A stretch of 64,000 nt of DNA from Bradyrhizobium diversitatis. Lineage in GTDB: Bacteria > Pseudomonadota > Alphaproteobacteria > Rhizobiales > Xanthobacteraceae. The translations under genes were made by a program, and so were the position numbers. A model generated the notes under the pieces. It had not been told where the DNA came from and ran no database searches. It saw nothing but the letters and a program-made list of their open reading frames with translations. The DNA is taken from assembly GCF_016031635.1 (NCBI RefSeq), contig NZ_JACEGD010000017.1:140463-204462 (forward strand), read 5' to 3'. Shown in pieces: positions 33,913 to 43,626 of this stretch (its first letter is position 1; every line of letters starts with the position of its first letter).

Positions 33913-35826
33913 CTACGCCACGGGCTCCTGAAACTTCAACAGTCGGCCAGCATTGGCCATCACCACCAAAGTGCTGAAATTGTGGAGCAGCGCCGCAATG
34001 ATCGCCCCACTGGCGCCCATGACCCCTGTCGCCGCAGCTGCGACGATCACGACCGTCCAGCCAAGCCCGACGGCGACATTGACATAGATGGTACGGCGAC
34101 AGCGCCGGCTCAAACGGACGCAGGTCCCGAGCCGTCGCAGATCATTGGTCATCAGCACCAGATCGGCGGAGGCCAAGGCAACGTCGCTGCCGCGCGCGCC
34201 CATGGCGACGCCGACCGCGCCGACCTTGAGCGCGAGCGAATCATTGATGCCGTCGCCGACCACCATTGGACGATAGCCGGCGCTAATCTCCTCGAGCACG
34301 CAAGCCATCTTCTCGGCCGGAAGGGCCTCGGCACGGACGTTTGGCAGGCCCAGAACATCGGCAATGCGGCGGGCGACCGACATGCGATCTCCCGTCAGCA
34401 GCACCTGCCGCCGAAGACCGAGTTCGCGGAGGTCTGCGATCGCCTCCGGCGCCTCCGGGCGAGGCTCATCCGCAAGGAGCATCCAGCCGAGAAAATTGTC
34501 GCCGCGCGCGATACCTGCGATCGGACCGTCGTGGTTCGGCTCAGACGAAATGGCGATGCCGAGTTCATCGAACAACTCGGCGCGACCAAGTGCGACTGTC
34601 TCCTGGTCCAGCCGTCCGACCACGCCGAGACCATGCGTTTCTTTGACGTCATCGAGTTCGAGCTTTGCGTTCGTTGCAAACCGAACGAGCGCCCGACTGA
34701 GCGGGTGATTGCTGGCGCCCGCCAGACTGCCGGCCAATGTAGCGAGTTCGTCCCGGCTGACGCCGGACTCCGGTCTCGCATCGACGACCTGCAATTGCCC
34801 CAGCGTGACGGTCCCGGTCTTGTCGAACACGACCGCATCGACGGTCGCGAGGTTCTCCAGGAATCCCGCGCCCTTGACCAGGATTCCGTGACGGCTTGCA
34901 ACAGCGATCGCGGCGATTGACGTCGCCGGCGCGGCGAGCACCAGGGCGCACGGACAGGCTGCGACCAGCACCGCCAGCATTGCCACCGTACTGCTGGTCA
35001 GAAACCAGGTGCCGGCGGCTGTCAGCAGCACCAGCACCATGTAACGTCCGGCATAGCGTTCGAGCAGCCGGGTAATCGGAGGCTTGGCGTTCTCGGCCTC
35101 CTGTAGCAGGGTTATCACACGGCCGAGGGTCGAATCCTGGCCAACCCGCGTGAGCTTCACCAGCAAATGGCCGTCGACATTGATCGAGCCACTGAACACC
35201 TCGCTGCCGGGCTGCACTTCGACGGGAACGGATTCTCCCGTGATTGATGCCGTATCCATGCTTGACTTGCCGGTTTGAACGACGCCGTCGGCGGGGACGA
35301 GGTCGCCGGCGCGCAAATCGATCAGATCGCCGGCCTGCAACGATGGCGTGTTCACTTCTTCGAGTTCCCCACCCGGCAGCACGCGGCGCGTCTTGACCTG
35401 CGTCAACCGGCTCAGCGCCCGGATCGCCTCTTGCGAGCCCAGCAGTGATCGTTCCTCCAGGATGTGTCCGAGAGTCATGACCAGGGGCAGCAATGCCGCC
35501 GTCATCAGATCTCCCGCCGCCCAGGCCGCGACCAACGCCAGCGCAATGAGCTGGTCGGTTATGCCGTGCAGATCCGGATAGCGCAGGCTCTCCCAGGCTG
35601 CCGAGAGCGCGGGGATGGCGACCAGCAATGCCGCAACACCGGCAACCAACTCGGCGACTTCGGCCTGGCTTGGCGCCAGGAACAGCAGTCCGGCCGAAAG
35701 GATCAGACATCCGGCGGCAATAAGCGAAAGCACAAGCCGCACGCCAAGAGAAATCTGTTCAGATCGGCTGAGCAGGCCTTCGCCCGGCGTGGTTGCGTCG
35801 TCGGCGGTCATGGTTTCTGCGCTCAT
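33913..35826 (-). CDS. P1B-type heavy-metal ATPase, last gene of the SPFH operon
   Basis: 637 residues with eight predicted helices. Metal-site CPC is at 291-293, phosphatase loop TGES at 196-199, phosphorylation motif DKTGT at 335-339, the HP motif in SNHPLS, and GDGIND before the last helices. The final helix carries HNFSTLVVMAN, unlike the zinc-exporter helix with Asp and closer to the HNxST pattern of CtpC-like pumps, so the metal is uncertain. No N-terminal metal-binding domain is present. It overlaps the upstream SPFH gene by 4 bases (ATGA), so it is translated together with three SPFH proteins, a rare combination. Confidence 0.92.
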   Translation of the reverse strand: MSAETMTADDATTPGEGLLSRSEQISLGVRLVLSLIAAGCLILSAGLLFLAPSQAEVAELVAGVAALLVAIPALSAAWESLRYPDLHGITDQLIALALVAAWAAGDLMTAALLPLVMTLGHILEERSLLGSQEAIRALSRLTQVKTRRVLPGGELEEVNTPSLQAGDLIDLRAGDLVPADGVVQTGKSSMDTASITGESVPVEVQPGSEVFSGSINVDGHLLVKLTRVGQDSTLGRVITLLQEAENAKPPITRLLERYAGRYMVLVLLTAAGTWFLTSSTVAMLAVLVAACPCALVLAAPATSIAAIAVASRHGILVKGAGFLENLATVDAVVFDKTGTVTLGQLQVVDARPESGVSRDELATLAGSLAGASNHPLSRALVRFATNAKLELDDVKETHGLGVVGRLDQETVALGRAELFDELGIAISSEPNHDGPIAGIARGDNFLGWMLLADEPRPEAPEAIADLRELGLRRQVLLTGDRMSVARRIADVLGLPNVRAEALPAEKMACVLEEISAGYRPMVVGDGINDSLALKVGAVGVAMGARGSDVALASADLVLMTNDLRRLGTCVRLSRRCRRTIYVNVAVGLGWTVVIVAAAATGVMGASGAIIAALLHNFSTLVVMANAGRLLKFQEPVA

Positions 35827-36866
35827 TGCGGCGTCGTCCCAGGCAGTATCAGATGAAGTCCGCCGCTATGGTCCACCGTATCGACGCGCGCGGCCTTCGC
35901 CAATATGGGACCAATGCGATCGATATAGATCCGCTTGGCGAGCGTCATGCCAGAGAATCCAGGCGATCCCCGCGCAAGGGCGTTGATGGCGGCCGTGCGC
36001 ACCTTTGCCTGCGTCGTTTTCTCCGTGGCCTTGGCGTCGGCATCCGTGAGAAGCCGATCGTGCTCTTGATTGGCGCTGAGCGCCGTGGCGGCCGCATCTG
36101 TGCGAGCCTCGGCAATGTCACGCTCGGCTTCCTGCGAGGCGATCAGCACCCTATCGAAGGCATCCTTGGCGCCCTCCGGAATCGACGCCGCGAGATCGAC
36201 CCGGCTCACCGTGATGCCAAGACCAGCGCCCACGCCGCTGAGATCACCGAGGCGGTGATTGATCGCGTTCATCAGGTCTGCGCGTAGCCGCTCACGGCTG
36301 GCGCGCGCGGCGGAATTCGAACCGGTAGTTAATTCGGGGCGTGCGACCAATATCGTATCCAGATCGCGCGCTGCGCTGACGGAGACGGCACTGGCGACGA
36401 ACAAACGCTGCAGGGCAGGCCCAAGGTGCTCGCCGGTCAAAATATAGGCGGCCGGATCCACGATCTGATAGAACAGCGTAGCTCCCAGATGCACCACACT
36501 GGCATCACCGCTCAACAGGAAGGCGCCATTCATTCGGGCGTTGTAGTAGAAGACGTGTTTGGGATTTGAGCCCGGCTCGAAGCTGTCGATCCGGAATTCG
36601 ATTTGCCGGTCGGCTGATGGCAGGATGACAACCTGCTCGATCGGCCGCGGCCATGCGAACAATAGTCCGGCCGGTTGTTGACGCTCGACCTTTCCGAATT
36701 GGTAGACGATCGCCCGGCTTTCAGGCGGCACCTGCCGAATGCCCGACAACGACCAAACGACTGCCGCAAAGCAGACGGCGAGGAATAGGAATCGGAATGC
36801 GATCTTGGCGGATTGAGCCCATGCTCCTTCGGGTTCGCCACCTTCGCGTATATCGGATACCGTCAT
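35823..36866 (-). CDS. SPFH/Band 7 (HflK/HflC-like) membrane protein
   Basis: 347 residues. One N-terminal helix (about 22-44) anchors the protein, followed by the SPFH domain (VPPESRAIVYQFGKVERQQPAGLLFAWPRPIEQV) and a long coiled coil (about 225-290, ASQEAERDIAEARTDAAATAL). This is the plan of HflK/HflC, which ring the FtsH protease, but no hflX, hfq or ftsH is nearby and the divergence is clear. It overlaps both neighbours by 4 bases. It could form a cage or microdomain around the P1B ATPase. Confidence 0.82.
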   Translation of the reverse strand: MTVSDIREGGEPEGAWAQSAKIAFRFLFLAVCFAAVVWSLSGIRQVPPESRAIVYQFGKVERQQPAGLLFAWPRPIEQVVILPSADRQIEFRIDSFEPGSNPKHVFYYNARMNGAFLLSGDASVVHLGATLFYQIVDPAAYILTGEHLGPALQRLFVASAVSVSAARDLDTILVARPELTTGSNSAARASRERLRADLMNAINHRLGDLSGVGAGLGITVSRVDLAASIPEGAKDAFDRVLIASQEAERDIAEARTDAAATALSANQEHDRLLTDADAKATEKTTQAKVRTAAINALARGSPGFSGMTLAKRIYIDRIGPILAKAARVDTVDHSGGLHLILPGTTPQ

Positions 36867-37924
36867 TGGCGGCTTCCTTGCGTAGTTTGTGCCGCGGGCG
36901 CGGCCGCGCTTGGTGGCCCATCGACCAGAACCCGGAACGGCGCGGCATCGGTGCGCAGAATCAGCCGTGTATTGTCGCCCACCACCGTGTCCAGGGTGTC
37001 GAGGGATCGAAGCAAATTGTAGAGCTCCGGTGCACTGCTGTAGGCCCGACCATAGATGTCGGCCGCTTCGAGACGTGATTTGGCTTCGACTTCGGATGCA
37101 TCCTGCTTGGCCCTGGCGCGCAGAACGCGCGCATCGCGATCGGCGTTCGATGCGATTTCGGCAGCCGCGCGCCGGCCCTCAGCCTGCCGTTCGGCCGCGA
37201 CGGTTTCGCGCTCGGCCCGCATGCGCGCGATGGTGGCATTCAGGGTTTCGGCCGGCAGGGTCAGGCGTTCGATACCGACTTGCCGAACGGTCACGCCGTA
37301 GACCTTCAGCGCCTGCTCATCGAGACGCTCACGCAGGCGGCTCTCCAATGTGGTCAGTTGAACCTTGGCGGGATCGGTATTTATCAGATCGGCGAGATCG
37401 AAGCTCGCGGCTGCGATTTCCAGCGACGAGCCGACGAAGCTTCGCAATTGCTGCGCGGCCACATCGGGCTGGTTGCGAACGGCGCGCAGGAATTGCCGGA
37501 TGTGGTCGGGCTCGGCCGGCACTTGCCACGCCACATAGGCCTGCACCAGGATACGCAGGCCGTCGCGCGTTCCGACGTCCTGCAGGCCGCTCGAAGTGGT
37601 CCGCAGCCGCAGATCCACATTGATCGTGCTTTCAAACGGCGCAGGCATCTTCCACGCGACCCCGGGCGCGGTCAGCACGTGGATCGGATCGCCGAAGCGG
37701 GTCACCACGACGGCATCGCCCGGACTGACCAGAACGATGCAGGCGCTGGCGACGGCAGCTGCGACGATCACGAAAGCGACCGCGAATCGTCCGTAGCGCG
37801 CGAACAGTCCCTGCTGCCGACGATCCTGCCCATGTCCCGATCCATGCCCCGAATGGTCGTCGTGATCATGATGGTGATGACCATGACCATGACCGTGGTG
37901 ATGGTGATGATGCCCGAATATCAT
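36863..37924 (-). CDS. SPFH/Band 7 (HflK/HflC-like) protein with a His-rich N-terminal tail
   Basis: 353 residues. The first 32 residues contain about 16 His (six in a row at 5-10, then HGHGH and further repeats) and several Asp, a probable metal-binding tail on the cytoplasmic side. A single helix (about 45-68) and the SPFH domain (SPGDAVVVTRFGDPIHVLTAPG) follow, then a coiled coil (about 230-300). Start ATG at 37924 overlaps the stop of the preceding SPFH gene. The tail makes a metal-related role for the operon likely, matching the P1B ATPase. Confidence 0.85.
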   Translation of the reverse strand: MIFGHHHHHHGHGHGHHHHDHDDHSGHGSGHGQDRRQQGLFARYGRFAVAFVIVAAAVASACIVLVSPGDAVVVTRFGDPIHVLTAPGVAWKMPAPFESTINVDLRLRTTSSGLQDVGTRDGLRILVQAYVAWQVPAEPDHIRQFLRAVRNQPDVAAQQLRSFVGSSLEIAAASFDLADLINTDPAKVQLTTLESRLRERLDEQALKVYGVTVRQVGIERLTLPAETLNATIARMRAERETVAAERQAEGRRAAAEIASNADRDARVLRARAKQDASEVEAKSRLEAADIYGRAYSSAPELYNLLRSLDTLDTVVGDNTRLILRTDAAPFRVLVDGPPSAAAPAAQTTQGSRQ

Positions 37925-40080
37925 GGCTTTGGTCCTGGTCTGGGTGTGGACTTCGGTGTCGTGAATTCGTTGTCCTCGTCTTCCGGCTCGTTATTTCTGT
38001 CGGAGGGCGGCGCGACGTCATTTTTCCCCGAGGGCGGGAGGACGTCGCGGGTTGCGGCATCAAGGCTACGCAGATCGACAGTTGGCGCGTTCTGGCCGTT
38101 GAGGCGGTGATCGACGACGATGATGTCGGAGCCGGTAAGGGCAACGACCAAGCGTTCGAGCCACCGCTCGAGAAGGAATGCCGCGCTGTTGCGCTGCGCT
38201 GCCTCGCGATCGGCATCGAACAGCACGCTCTCGCTATTGGCCCCGCCAACAAGCTGAGCGGCCGCCGCGACCGCACCGTTGTGAACTGCCGTTGCGTTCG
38301 TCTCGGCCGACTTGAGGGTTTGGATCGCTTTTGCCTTTTCTTTCGAAACCTGCGACGTGGCGAGAATCTCGGCGGCCTGCACGTTGTGGTATGCGTTGGC
38401 GGCCCCCGGAGGCGGGTGGATCGCCTCGACCACCACCGCAATGGCCTCGATGCCGCTCGACATCTGATCCAATTGTTCCTGCAACGCGGTGCGAAATTCA
38501 TTGGCGAAAGTTTCGCGGTTTTGCCCGAGCACGTCGAGCAATGTGTACCGAGCGAAATATTGCACCAGGAGCCGGCCGGCTACGGCGCGGATGAAAGTTT
38601 TCGGCTCCGCGCCTCGATAGGCAGAGTCGATCGCAGCGGCCTCTGATGCGCCGATCCGGTAGACTATTCGCAAATCCGCATCGGCGATCTGGAAGCTCTG
38701 CTGGCCGCTCGCTTCGCTCGCGATCAGGTAGCTCTGTTCGGACGGATGCGATGCATTCCACAGACGGTCGGCGCTGGGCGGCGCCGGGGCCTCGGCGCCC
38801 ACCAAATTCTGCTGCTGACCGACGCCGGCACTTGGCTGCTGGAGATCGATCGAAGCGTCGCCCGGAGATATTGCGATCGGAATGTCGTGGATGATGCCAA
38901 GCTCAACCCCACGCATCACGCCCATCGGCCATGGAAGATGAAAGTGCAGTCCGGGCCCAAACACGGCGACGGGGACGCCCAACCGTTCGTAGACCGCGCG
39001 TTGATTGAGGCTGAGCGCTGTAACTCCGGTTAGCCCCCAGGCCATGAGGGCCATCCCGACCGCCACTGGCAGCATTGCCCTTTGGATGAAAGCGAGCGCC
39101 CAGCTACGCGACAGGTCGATGCCGAACTGCTGACGCACGGCGGTGTTGAAGGCGTGGAAGTTGGGTACGGAGAAGCGGAGCAGTCCGGCCACACTGCTGT
39201 CTGCAACCGTTCGCAATTGTTCGATGGGCGCGAACGGGATGAAAAACATCGCCATGCCGCGCAGTGTCAATTCGAGTGCGACGACGACAATCAACAGGCC
39301 CAGTGCAACGTAGATCCAGATCGCCCATGTGAATCCGAGCGAGAGCAGCACCAACGATATGCCAAGACCAAGGCATGTGGTCAGCGGGACCCTTAGCAAC
39401 CGATTGAGCTGTCGCGCCTCCGGCAGCATCTCGGCCGGGATCGCCGCGTAGGAGCGCTCCAGCACCAGGAGCGGGAATGCCGCGACGAGCAGCACGCCGC
39501 TCAGCACCTGTCGAGGCAGCGGGTCGGCCATGCGCATTGGCGGCGCAAGCCAGCCGACGATGACACCGCCGGCCGCCAAGACGCCGAACAGCAAGACGAC
39601 AAGCGTCGCCGGCCAGTTCGCCAGGGAGGCTGCGCTTGGCTTCAATAATGCGCGCGAAACGGCAAGGCGACGCCTCAATCGCTCGCCTCTGGCCCAGTGC
39701 GGTACGGCCGAAACGGAAGTTTCCGCCTGCGCGCCCCCTTGGCGGTCGGACTCCAGCAAGTGGGCACGGATGGAGGCGACGATACCGGCCGAGAGAAATC
39801 CCGCAGCTGCGACCAGAAGCGCCGCTCCCACATAGGCGAATGCCGACGGAATGACGAGATAGAAAGATCGATAGAGATGTGGCGGCGCGTAGACCGGCGG
39901 CGCGTAGACCATCCCAATCAAGCCCAAACCGATCGATGCAAAGATCGCACCGATGATCAGCAGCGCGCCAACATACCGCTTGGCATTGTTGAAATGCGGC
40001 AGCTCGGCCAGCATCCCGGGTGCCTTTTCGAGTTTGTCCGCCGATCGTTGCATGCGGTTCGCCTTGGCAGAGGTTTTCAT
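37921..40080 (-). CDS. Polytopic membrane protein with C-terminal SPFH domain, first gene of the operon
   Basis: 719 residues from the ATG at 40080. About eight membrane helices occupy residues 30-360, in two blocks separated by a soluble loop with an arginine-rich segment (GERLRRRLAVSRALL). An SPFH domain follows (LNQRAVYERLGVPVAVFGPGLHFHLPWPMG) with a coiled coil near 590-640 and an acidic, proline-rich tail. A fusion of a polytopic domain with SPFH is not the usual HflK/HflC plan. The operon order is this gene, His-tailed SPFH, SPFH, P1B ATPase, each overlapping the next. Confidence 0.78.
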   Translation of the reverse strand: MKTSAKANRMQRSADKLEKAPGMLAELPHFNNAKRYVGALLIIGAIFASIGLGLIGMVYAPPVYAPPHLYRSFYLVIPSAFAYVGAALLVAAAGFLSAGIVASIRAHLLESDRQGGAQAETSVSAVPHWARGERLRRRLAVSRALLKPSAASLANWPATLVVLLFGVLAAGGVIVGWLAPPMRMADPLPRQVLSGVLLVAAFPLLVLERSYAAIPAEMLPEARQLNRLLRVPLTTCLGLGISLVLLSLGFTWAIWIYVALGLLIVVVALELTLRGMAMFFIPFAPIEQLRTVADSSVAGLLRFSVPNFHAFNTAVRQQFGIDLSRSWALAFIQRAMLPVAVGMALMAWGLTGVTALSLNQRAVYERLGVPVAVFGPGLHFHLPWPMGVMRGVELGIIHDIPIAISPGDASIDLQQPSAGVGQQQNLVGAEAPAPPSADRLWNASHPSEQSYLIASEASGQQSFQIADADLRIVYRIGASEAAAIDSAYRGAEPKTFIRAVAGRLLVQYFARYTLLDVLGQNRETFANEFRTALQEQLDQMSSGIEAIAVVVEAIHPPPGAANAYHNVQAAEILATSQVSKEKAKAIQTLKSAETNATAVHNGAVAAAAQLVGGANSESVLFDADREAAQRNSAAFLLERWLERLVVALTGSDIIVVDHRLNGQNAPTVDLRSLDAATRDVLPPSGKNDVAPPSDRNNEPEDEDNEFTTPKSTPRPGPKP

Positions 40081-40266
40081 AGGGATCGCATCAAGCTCTT
40101 GTTCGCGAAGAACGGCAGGCGAGCGCTGTTCAGTCGTCGGGGCCGGCTGGCACCCGAAGTCGGGATTGCGCACGAAGCGTCAATTCATCCTCGCCGATTG
40201 ATCGAGCCAACACCGGGAAGACCGAGGCGTACTCAAATGCTGGCGACGAGCCGAGCTGGCATTGAG

Positions 40267-40650
40267 CTAAGCGATAGGTGGAGCGCGGGCTTGAAATGAA
40301 CGCCAGACTTCTGTCGATGGCGGTTGGACCGGTGTTTCCAGCAGACGAGCACGGCGGATCGGTATCGGCTCGACAAGCACCGGGGGGAGGGACGGAAGCG
40401 CCGTCGCGACGAGCGCCACGCTGGCGCAGATCGGACAACAGTCATTCGTGGCGGGATGATGGTCCCGATCGGCCGGACCCGCCGGCGCGCGCTCCGTACC
40501 CGATATGAGTTGTGTGGCATCCGATATGGGCGGCGGCGACAGCCCGAGGTCGTCTCGATGGATATGGCCAAACGAAAGAACCATCTGCACCGCCAGCGCG
40601 AACAGCGCCAACTGCGTGCAAGATCGAAGTCTCGATCGGAGCCAATTCAT
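40267..40650 (-). CDS. DUF2946-like exported protein
   Basis: 127 residues from the ATG at 40650. It has an N-terminal signal or anchor helix (LALFALAVQMVLSFGHIHRDD), a short loop with His residues, then a CPICAS motif near residue 85 and a C-terminal basic tail ending RAPPI. The same plan (hydrophobic N-terminus, His after it, CxxC, Arg-rich end) is found in three other proteins of this window. DUF2946 proteins occur in copper and other metal loci; the CxxC and His suggest metal binding. It precedes the SPFH operon by 186 bases on the same strand. Confidence 0.7.
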   Translation of the reverse strand: MNWLRSRLRSCTQLALFALAVQMVLSFGHIHRDDLGLSPPPISDATQLISGTERAPAGPADRDHHPATNDCCPICASVALVATALPSLPPVLVEPIPIRRARLLETPVQPPSTEVWRSFQARAPPIA

Positions 40651-41737
40651 TATTTCAAGCCGCCGTGCCCATACTTTACCTACCGACCGATTCCCGTTCG
40701 ACGAAGGCCACACATAGATCTGCAGACAAAGCAGTCAAATGTACTGGCCTGATTGCGTCGCTTATTCGACAGCCAAATCAGTGTGAGGCTATCTTGGACA
40801 GGTTAGCTCTAGTTCTTTTCCGAAGAAAGAGCATTTCCGATGTCCAAAATGGCAGTTTTCCCATCGCCACCGCCGATCAATGCCTGATTCCATCGAAGTT
40901 TTTTGCGTGGGCTGCATTCACTTGTTTTCGACGCCGATGGTAGGCGCCATCGCTGGCGCCAGGATTCATGGACCCCTTCGTTCATTCATCCCAGTTGGCA
41001 TCGATCGCACACCCGTCAGGCTAAGCGGTCGGGCGCTCAGGCCGCGAACAATCCGATTCAGCCGGCATCTGGCAGCACTTTCCAGCTCCCGCCATTTGAG
41101 CAAAAGGAGGGACTGATCTGGGCCGCTCGATGGCTGAGGGAACGGCGAAGGGAAGGCGGCACAATGCACTTGCCGACGACGGCATCGTCGTCACCGCAAC
41201 GAGACTGATTTTGCCCACATCGGGATCGTCAATCGGAATACGCTCTGATGGCCGACCTGCCGCGACGGATTGAAGGGGTTTAAGTCAGATGACCTATCAT
41301 GAATTCTATGCAGAGCTTAGCGGCGAAACGCCGGTTTTTTGGCCGTAGCGCAAATGGTGGGCTTGGACCAAAGAAAATCAAAAACACTTATCTTCAAATC
41401 GGGATTGACTGACATTCCTCTCCGCCATTCGTACGATTTTGTAGGCTCTGTACCATCTTGCGCGCGACAATGCGATGTGGCTTATGCGACGACCGTCGCG
41501 ATCGTCTCTGTCGACGTTCCAGCGCCTTCCTTCGATAATTACGCGCGTGACATTTCAAGTGAGGATTTTGATCATCAGTCTATGCGGCTCGGAACGAATC
41601 CATTCTATCCCGATCAAATATCTTTCTGGGCTCATCGTGCCCAGTGTTTTCGTCGAGGGTCTCGTACTGCAGAAGCTCGAAGGACCGTTGAAGGGGTTCA
41701 GGTGGTTACGCGAGCCCGCGTCTTATGAGTAACTCCC
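40651..41737. other. Gene-poor stretch of about 1.1 kb
   Basis: Only short overlapping frames are found in this stretch, none with recognisable domains. Around 41289-41348 a short frame (MTYHEFYAELSG) looks like a gene start that hits a stop. Around 41475-41730 another frame (YLSGLIVPSVFVEGL) looks like part of a gene. Both could be decay products. The stretch presumably includes the promoter of the DUF2946/SPFH genes. Confidence 0.4.
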
Positions 41738-42046
41738 TCAGGTTATGATGGCCGGAAACACCTCTTGATTCCAGTCGCCACCTTGCGCGTCATAAGCAAC
41801 CTGCTCCATCTCGACAATTTCACGGTCTTCGCCTAACACACGGTCCGTGAATTTGGCCAGTAGCGGCCAGGCGAGCTCCAGTAGACCCGGAATTTTTGGT
41901 CGCCGAACGGACAGAAGGATGAACGTCCGGTTCTTCCGCTGATCGGAATCGACCGGCGTATACCCGAGCCAGACGTGCAGCACCGGCTTCTCTCCCGACG
42001 TCCATAGACGCAACGATTGGTGCGGGTAGTCCGTTCGGATCGTCAT
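41738..42046 (-). pseudogene. C-terminal fragment of a Rieske-type ring-hydroxylating oxygenase
   Basis: The last part of the 102-residue frame (FTDRVLGEDREIVEMEQVAYDAQGG, then NQEVFPAI) matches the C-terminus of VanA-like oxygenase alpha subunits. The Rieske domain and the iron site are absent, and no reductase gene is nearby. The true product would have about 350-400 residues, so this is a remnant. Confidence 0.6.
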
Positions 42047-42063
42047 GAGGTCGCGAGGTCCCG

Positions 42064-42312
42064 CTGAGGCGGGGCATCGCCAATCCCTCCGGCAAGAAGC
42101 TCGATACGCTCTATCGGCTGGCCTGGCGGCGCGGCCTGAAGACCACGTATTACCTGCGCTCGCGTAGCGCCACGCATGTCGAGAAGTCGACGCTGAAGGG
42201 CACCGATGGAAAACTCAACGCGGTGTCCGCATCGTCGGCCGCGAAGTCGAACGCGCCGATCATGATCCCGACCGCGGCGGCGCCTGATCTCGACGGTATC
42301 AAGGCCTGGTAA
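42064..42312 (+). pseudogene. C-terminal fragment of ribonucleotide reductase alpha subunit
   Basis: Read in the frame ending at the TAA at 42310, the product contains GKKLDTLYRLAWRRGLKTTYY and then RSRSATHVEKSTLKG, a clear match to the NrdA C-terminal region. The catalytic core is missing. It is on the opposite strand to the oxygenase fragment, which it nearly abuts, showing that unrelated pieces were brought together. It cannot function as a reductase. Confidence 0.7.
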
Positions 42313-42449
42313 GATGCGCACGGCCCTTCGATCGCCATATTCTTCTCCTCCATTGCATGCGCTGCGGGCCATAGTGTGCGTTCGGCCTTTACTGATGCCT
42401 TGAGGTTGCAGATCTCAGAGCGGGACGGCTCCTTGCAGGGCCGATAATC

Positions 42450-42833
42450 ATGTCGGGACGCGCCTTCAATAAGCGTTGCGGAGCCTACTTTGCTCTGTTT
42501 GCACTAACGCTACAGCTCACGCTGTCCTTTGCGCACGTCCACCACCACGATCTCGCTACTCTACGGTTCGACCACGCGGATGTCGCAGAAGTAGTACACG
42601 GTTCGTCGCTTCAAGCCGTGGAGCAGATTCCGTCGCGGCTGGCTGACGACGATGACCGCTGCCAAATTTGCTTCTCGACCTTCCTGCTGTCGAACTCCTC
42701 ATTGCCGCAAGCACCGACAAATCAGGGGGCGCTGGTATTCATCGAGCTTGATCGAGCCTTCAAACCGGTTTTCGATCAGGTCTTCCAACCGCGCCACGCG
42801 GCATTTCGTTCGCGGGCACCTCCGATCACCTGA
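42450..42833 (+). CDS. DUF2946-like exported protein
   Basis: 127 residues. Hydrophobic N-terminus (FALFALTLQLTLSFAHVHHHDLATL) with a His cluster, then DDDDRCQICFSTF carrying CxxC, and a tail ending SRAPPIT. It is closely similar in plan to the protein at 40267-40650 (same length, similar ends), so the two are likely paralogues. It lies upstream of DUF1007 and NicO on the same strand, separated by about 160 bases. Confidence 0.72.
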   Translation: MSGRAFNKRCGAYFALFALTLQLTLSFAHVHHHDLATLRFDHADVAEVVHGSSLQAVEQIPSRLADDDDRCQICFSTFLLSNSSLPQAPTNQGALVFIELDRAFKPVFDQVFQPRHAAFRSRAPPIT

Positions 42834-42990
42834 CTGCATACTGCCACTGCCGTGCCCGTGCAGGATCAGTCTTGCTTAGCGTGTGATGGGATACGGCATC
42901 AGCTGGAACACTTCAGATTCAGAGCGTTCTTGCGATTATCGTTCCCGCTGCTTGCGGGTGCTCACATTTTTTGATTCGGCGGAGATCATC

Positions 42991-43626
42991 ATGAAGCCGA
43001 CGTACTATCTATGCGCGGCGCTCTCGCTCTGGCTATTTGGCAGCCGCGCGGAGGCGCATCCCCACGTATGGGTGACGTTCCACAGCGAAGTGCTCTACGC
43101 GGCGGATGGCGCCATGACCGGCGTCCGTCATGCATGGACTTTCGACGACATGTTTTCGGCCTATGCGCTTCAGGGCATTTCGCACTCCAAAAAAGGGCAG
43201 TACACGCGGGAGGAACTGGCCTCACTCGCGCAGACCAACGTGGATTCCCTGAAGGAGTATGCCTACTTCACTTATGCTCGCACCGAGGGCAAGAAGCTGA
43301 AGTTTGCCGATCCTGTCGACTATTGGCTTGAATACAAGAATGGTGCGCTCACCCTGCACTTCACCTTGCCACTTAAAGGGGCCGCATCCGCTAAGGCCAT
43401 GCAGATCGAGATCTACGACCCCACGATCTTCGTGGATTTCGAATTCGCCAAGGACAAGCCGGTTTCCTTGAGCGGCGCGCCGCAATGCGCCGTGACCTAC
43501 GATCTTCCGCATCAGCCGACGGCGGCCGAGCAAGCGCGGCTCAGCCAGTTCGACATCGTGCCACTTGATTCCTCCAGCACCTACGGAGAAACGTTCGCCA
43601 ACAAGATCCTGGTGAAATGCCCATGA
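42991..43626 (+). CDS. DUF1007 family periplasmic protein (nickel/cobalt transport partner)
   Basis: 211 residues from the ATG at 42991 with a GGAG ribosome site. The signal peptide ends AEA, leaving His23 as the first residue of the mature protein (HPHVWVTF). DUF1007 proteins are typically encoded beside NicO/RcnA permeases and are thought to bind the metal in the periplasm. Two cysteines (PQCAVTY and the C-terminal KCP) may form a disulfide. Its stop overlaps the NicO start (ATGA), supporting a functional pair. Confidence 0.85.
   Translation: MKPTYYLCAALSLWLFGSRAEAHPHVWVTFHSEVLYAADGAMTGVRHAWTFDDMFSAYALQGISHSKKGQYTREELASLAQTNVDSLKEYAYFTYARTEGKKLKFADPVDYWLEYKNGALTLHFTLPLKGAASAKAMQIEIYDPTIFVDFEFAKDKPVSLSGAPQCAVTYDLPHQPTAAEQARLSQFDIVPLDSSSTYGETFANKILVKCP

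Noticed and set aside
33835..34920. 361-codon frame opposite the P1B ATPase
   Set aside because: Antisense shadow in GC-rich DNA; the composition is odd and the P1B motifs on the other strand are complete.
35823..37924. Genuine hflK-hflC
   Set aside because: No hfq, hflX or ftsH context; a P1B ATPase is coupled instead, and one protein has a His-rich tail. Only a family-level name is used.
41339..41728. 129-codon frame in the gene-poor stretch as a gene
   Set aside because: A competing frame covers the same bases, there is no ribosome site, and no domain or conserved motif is visible.
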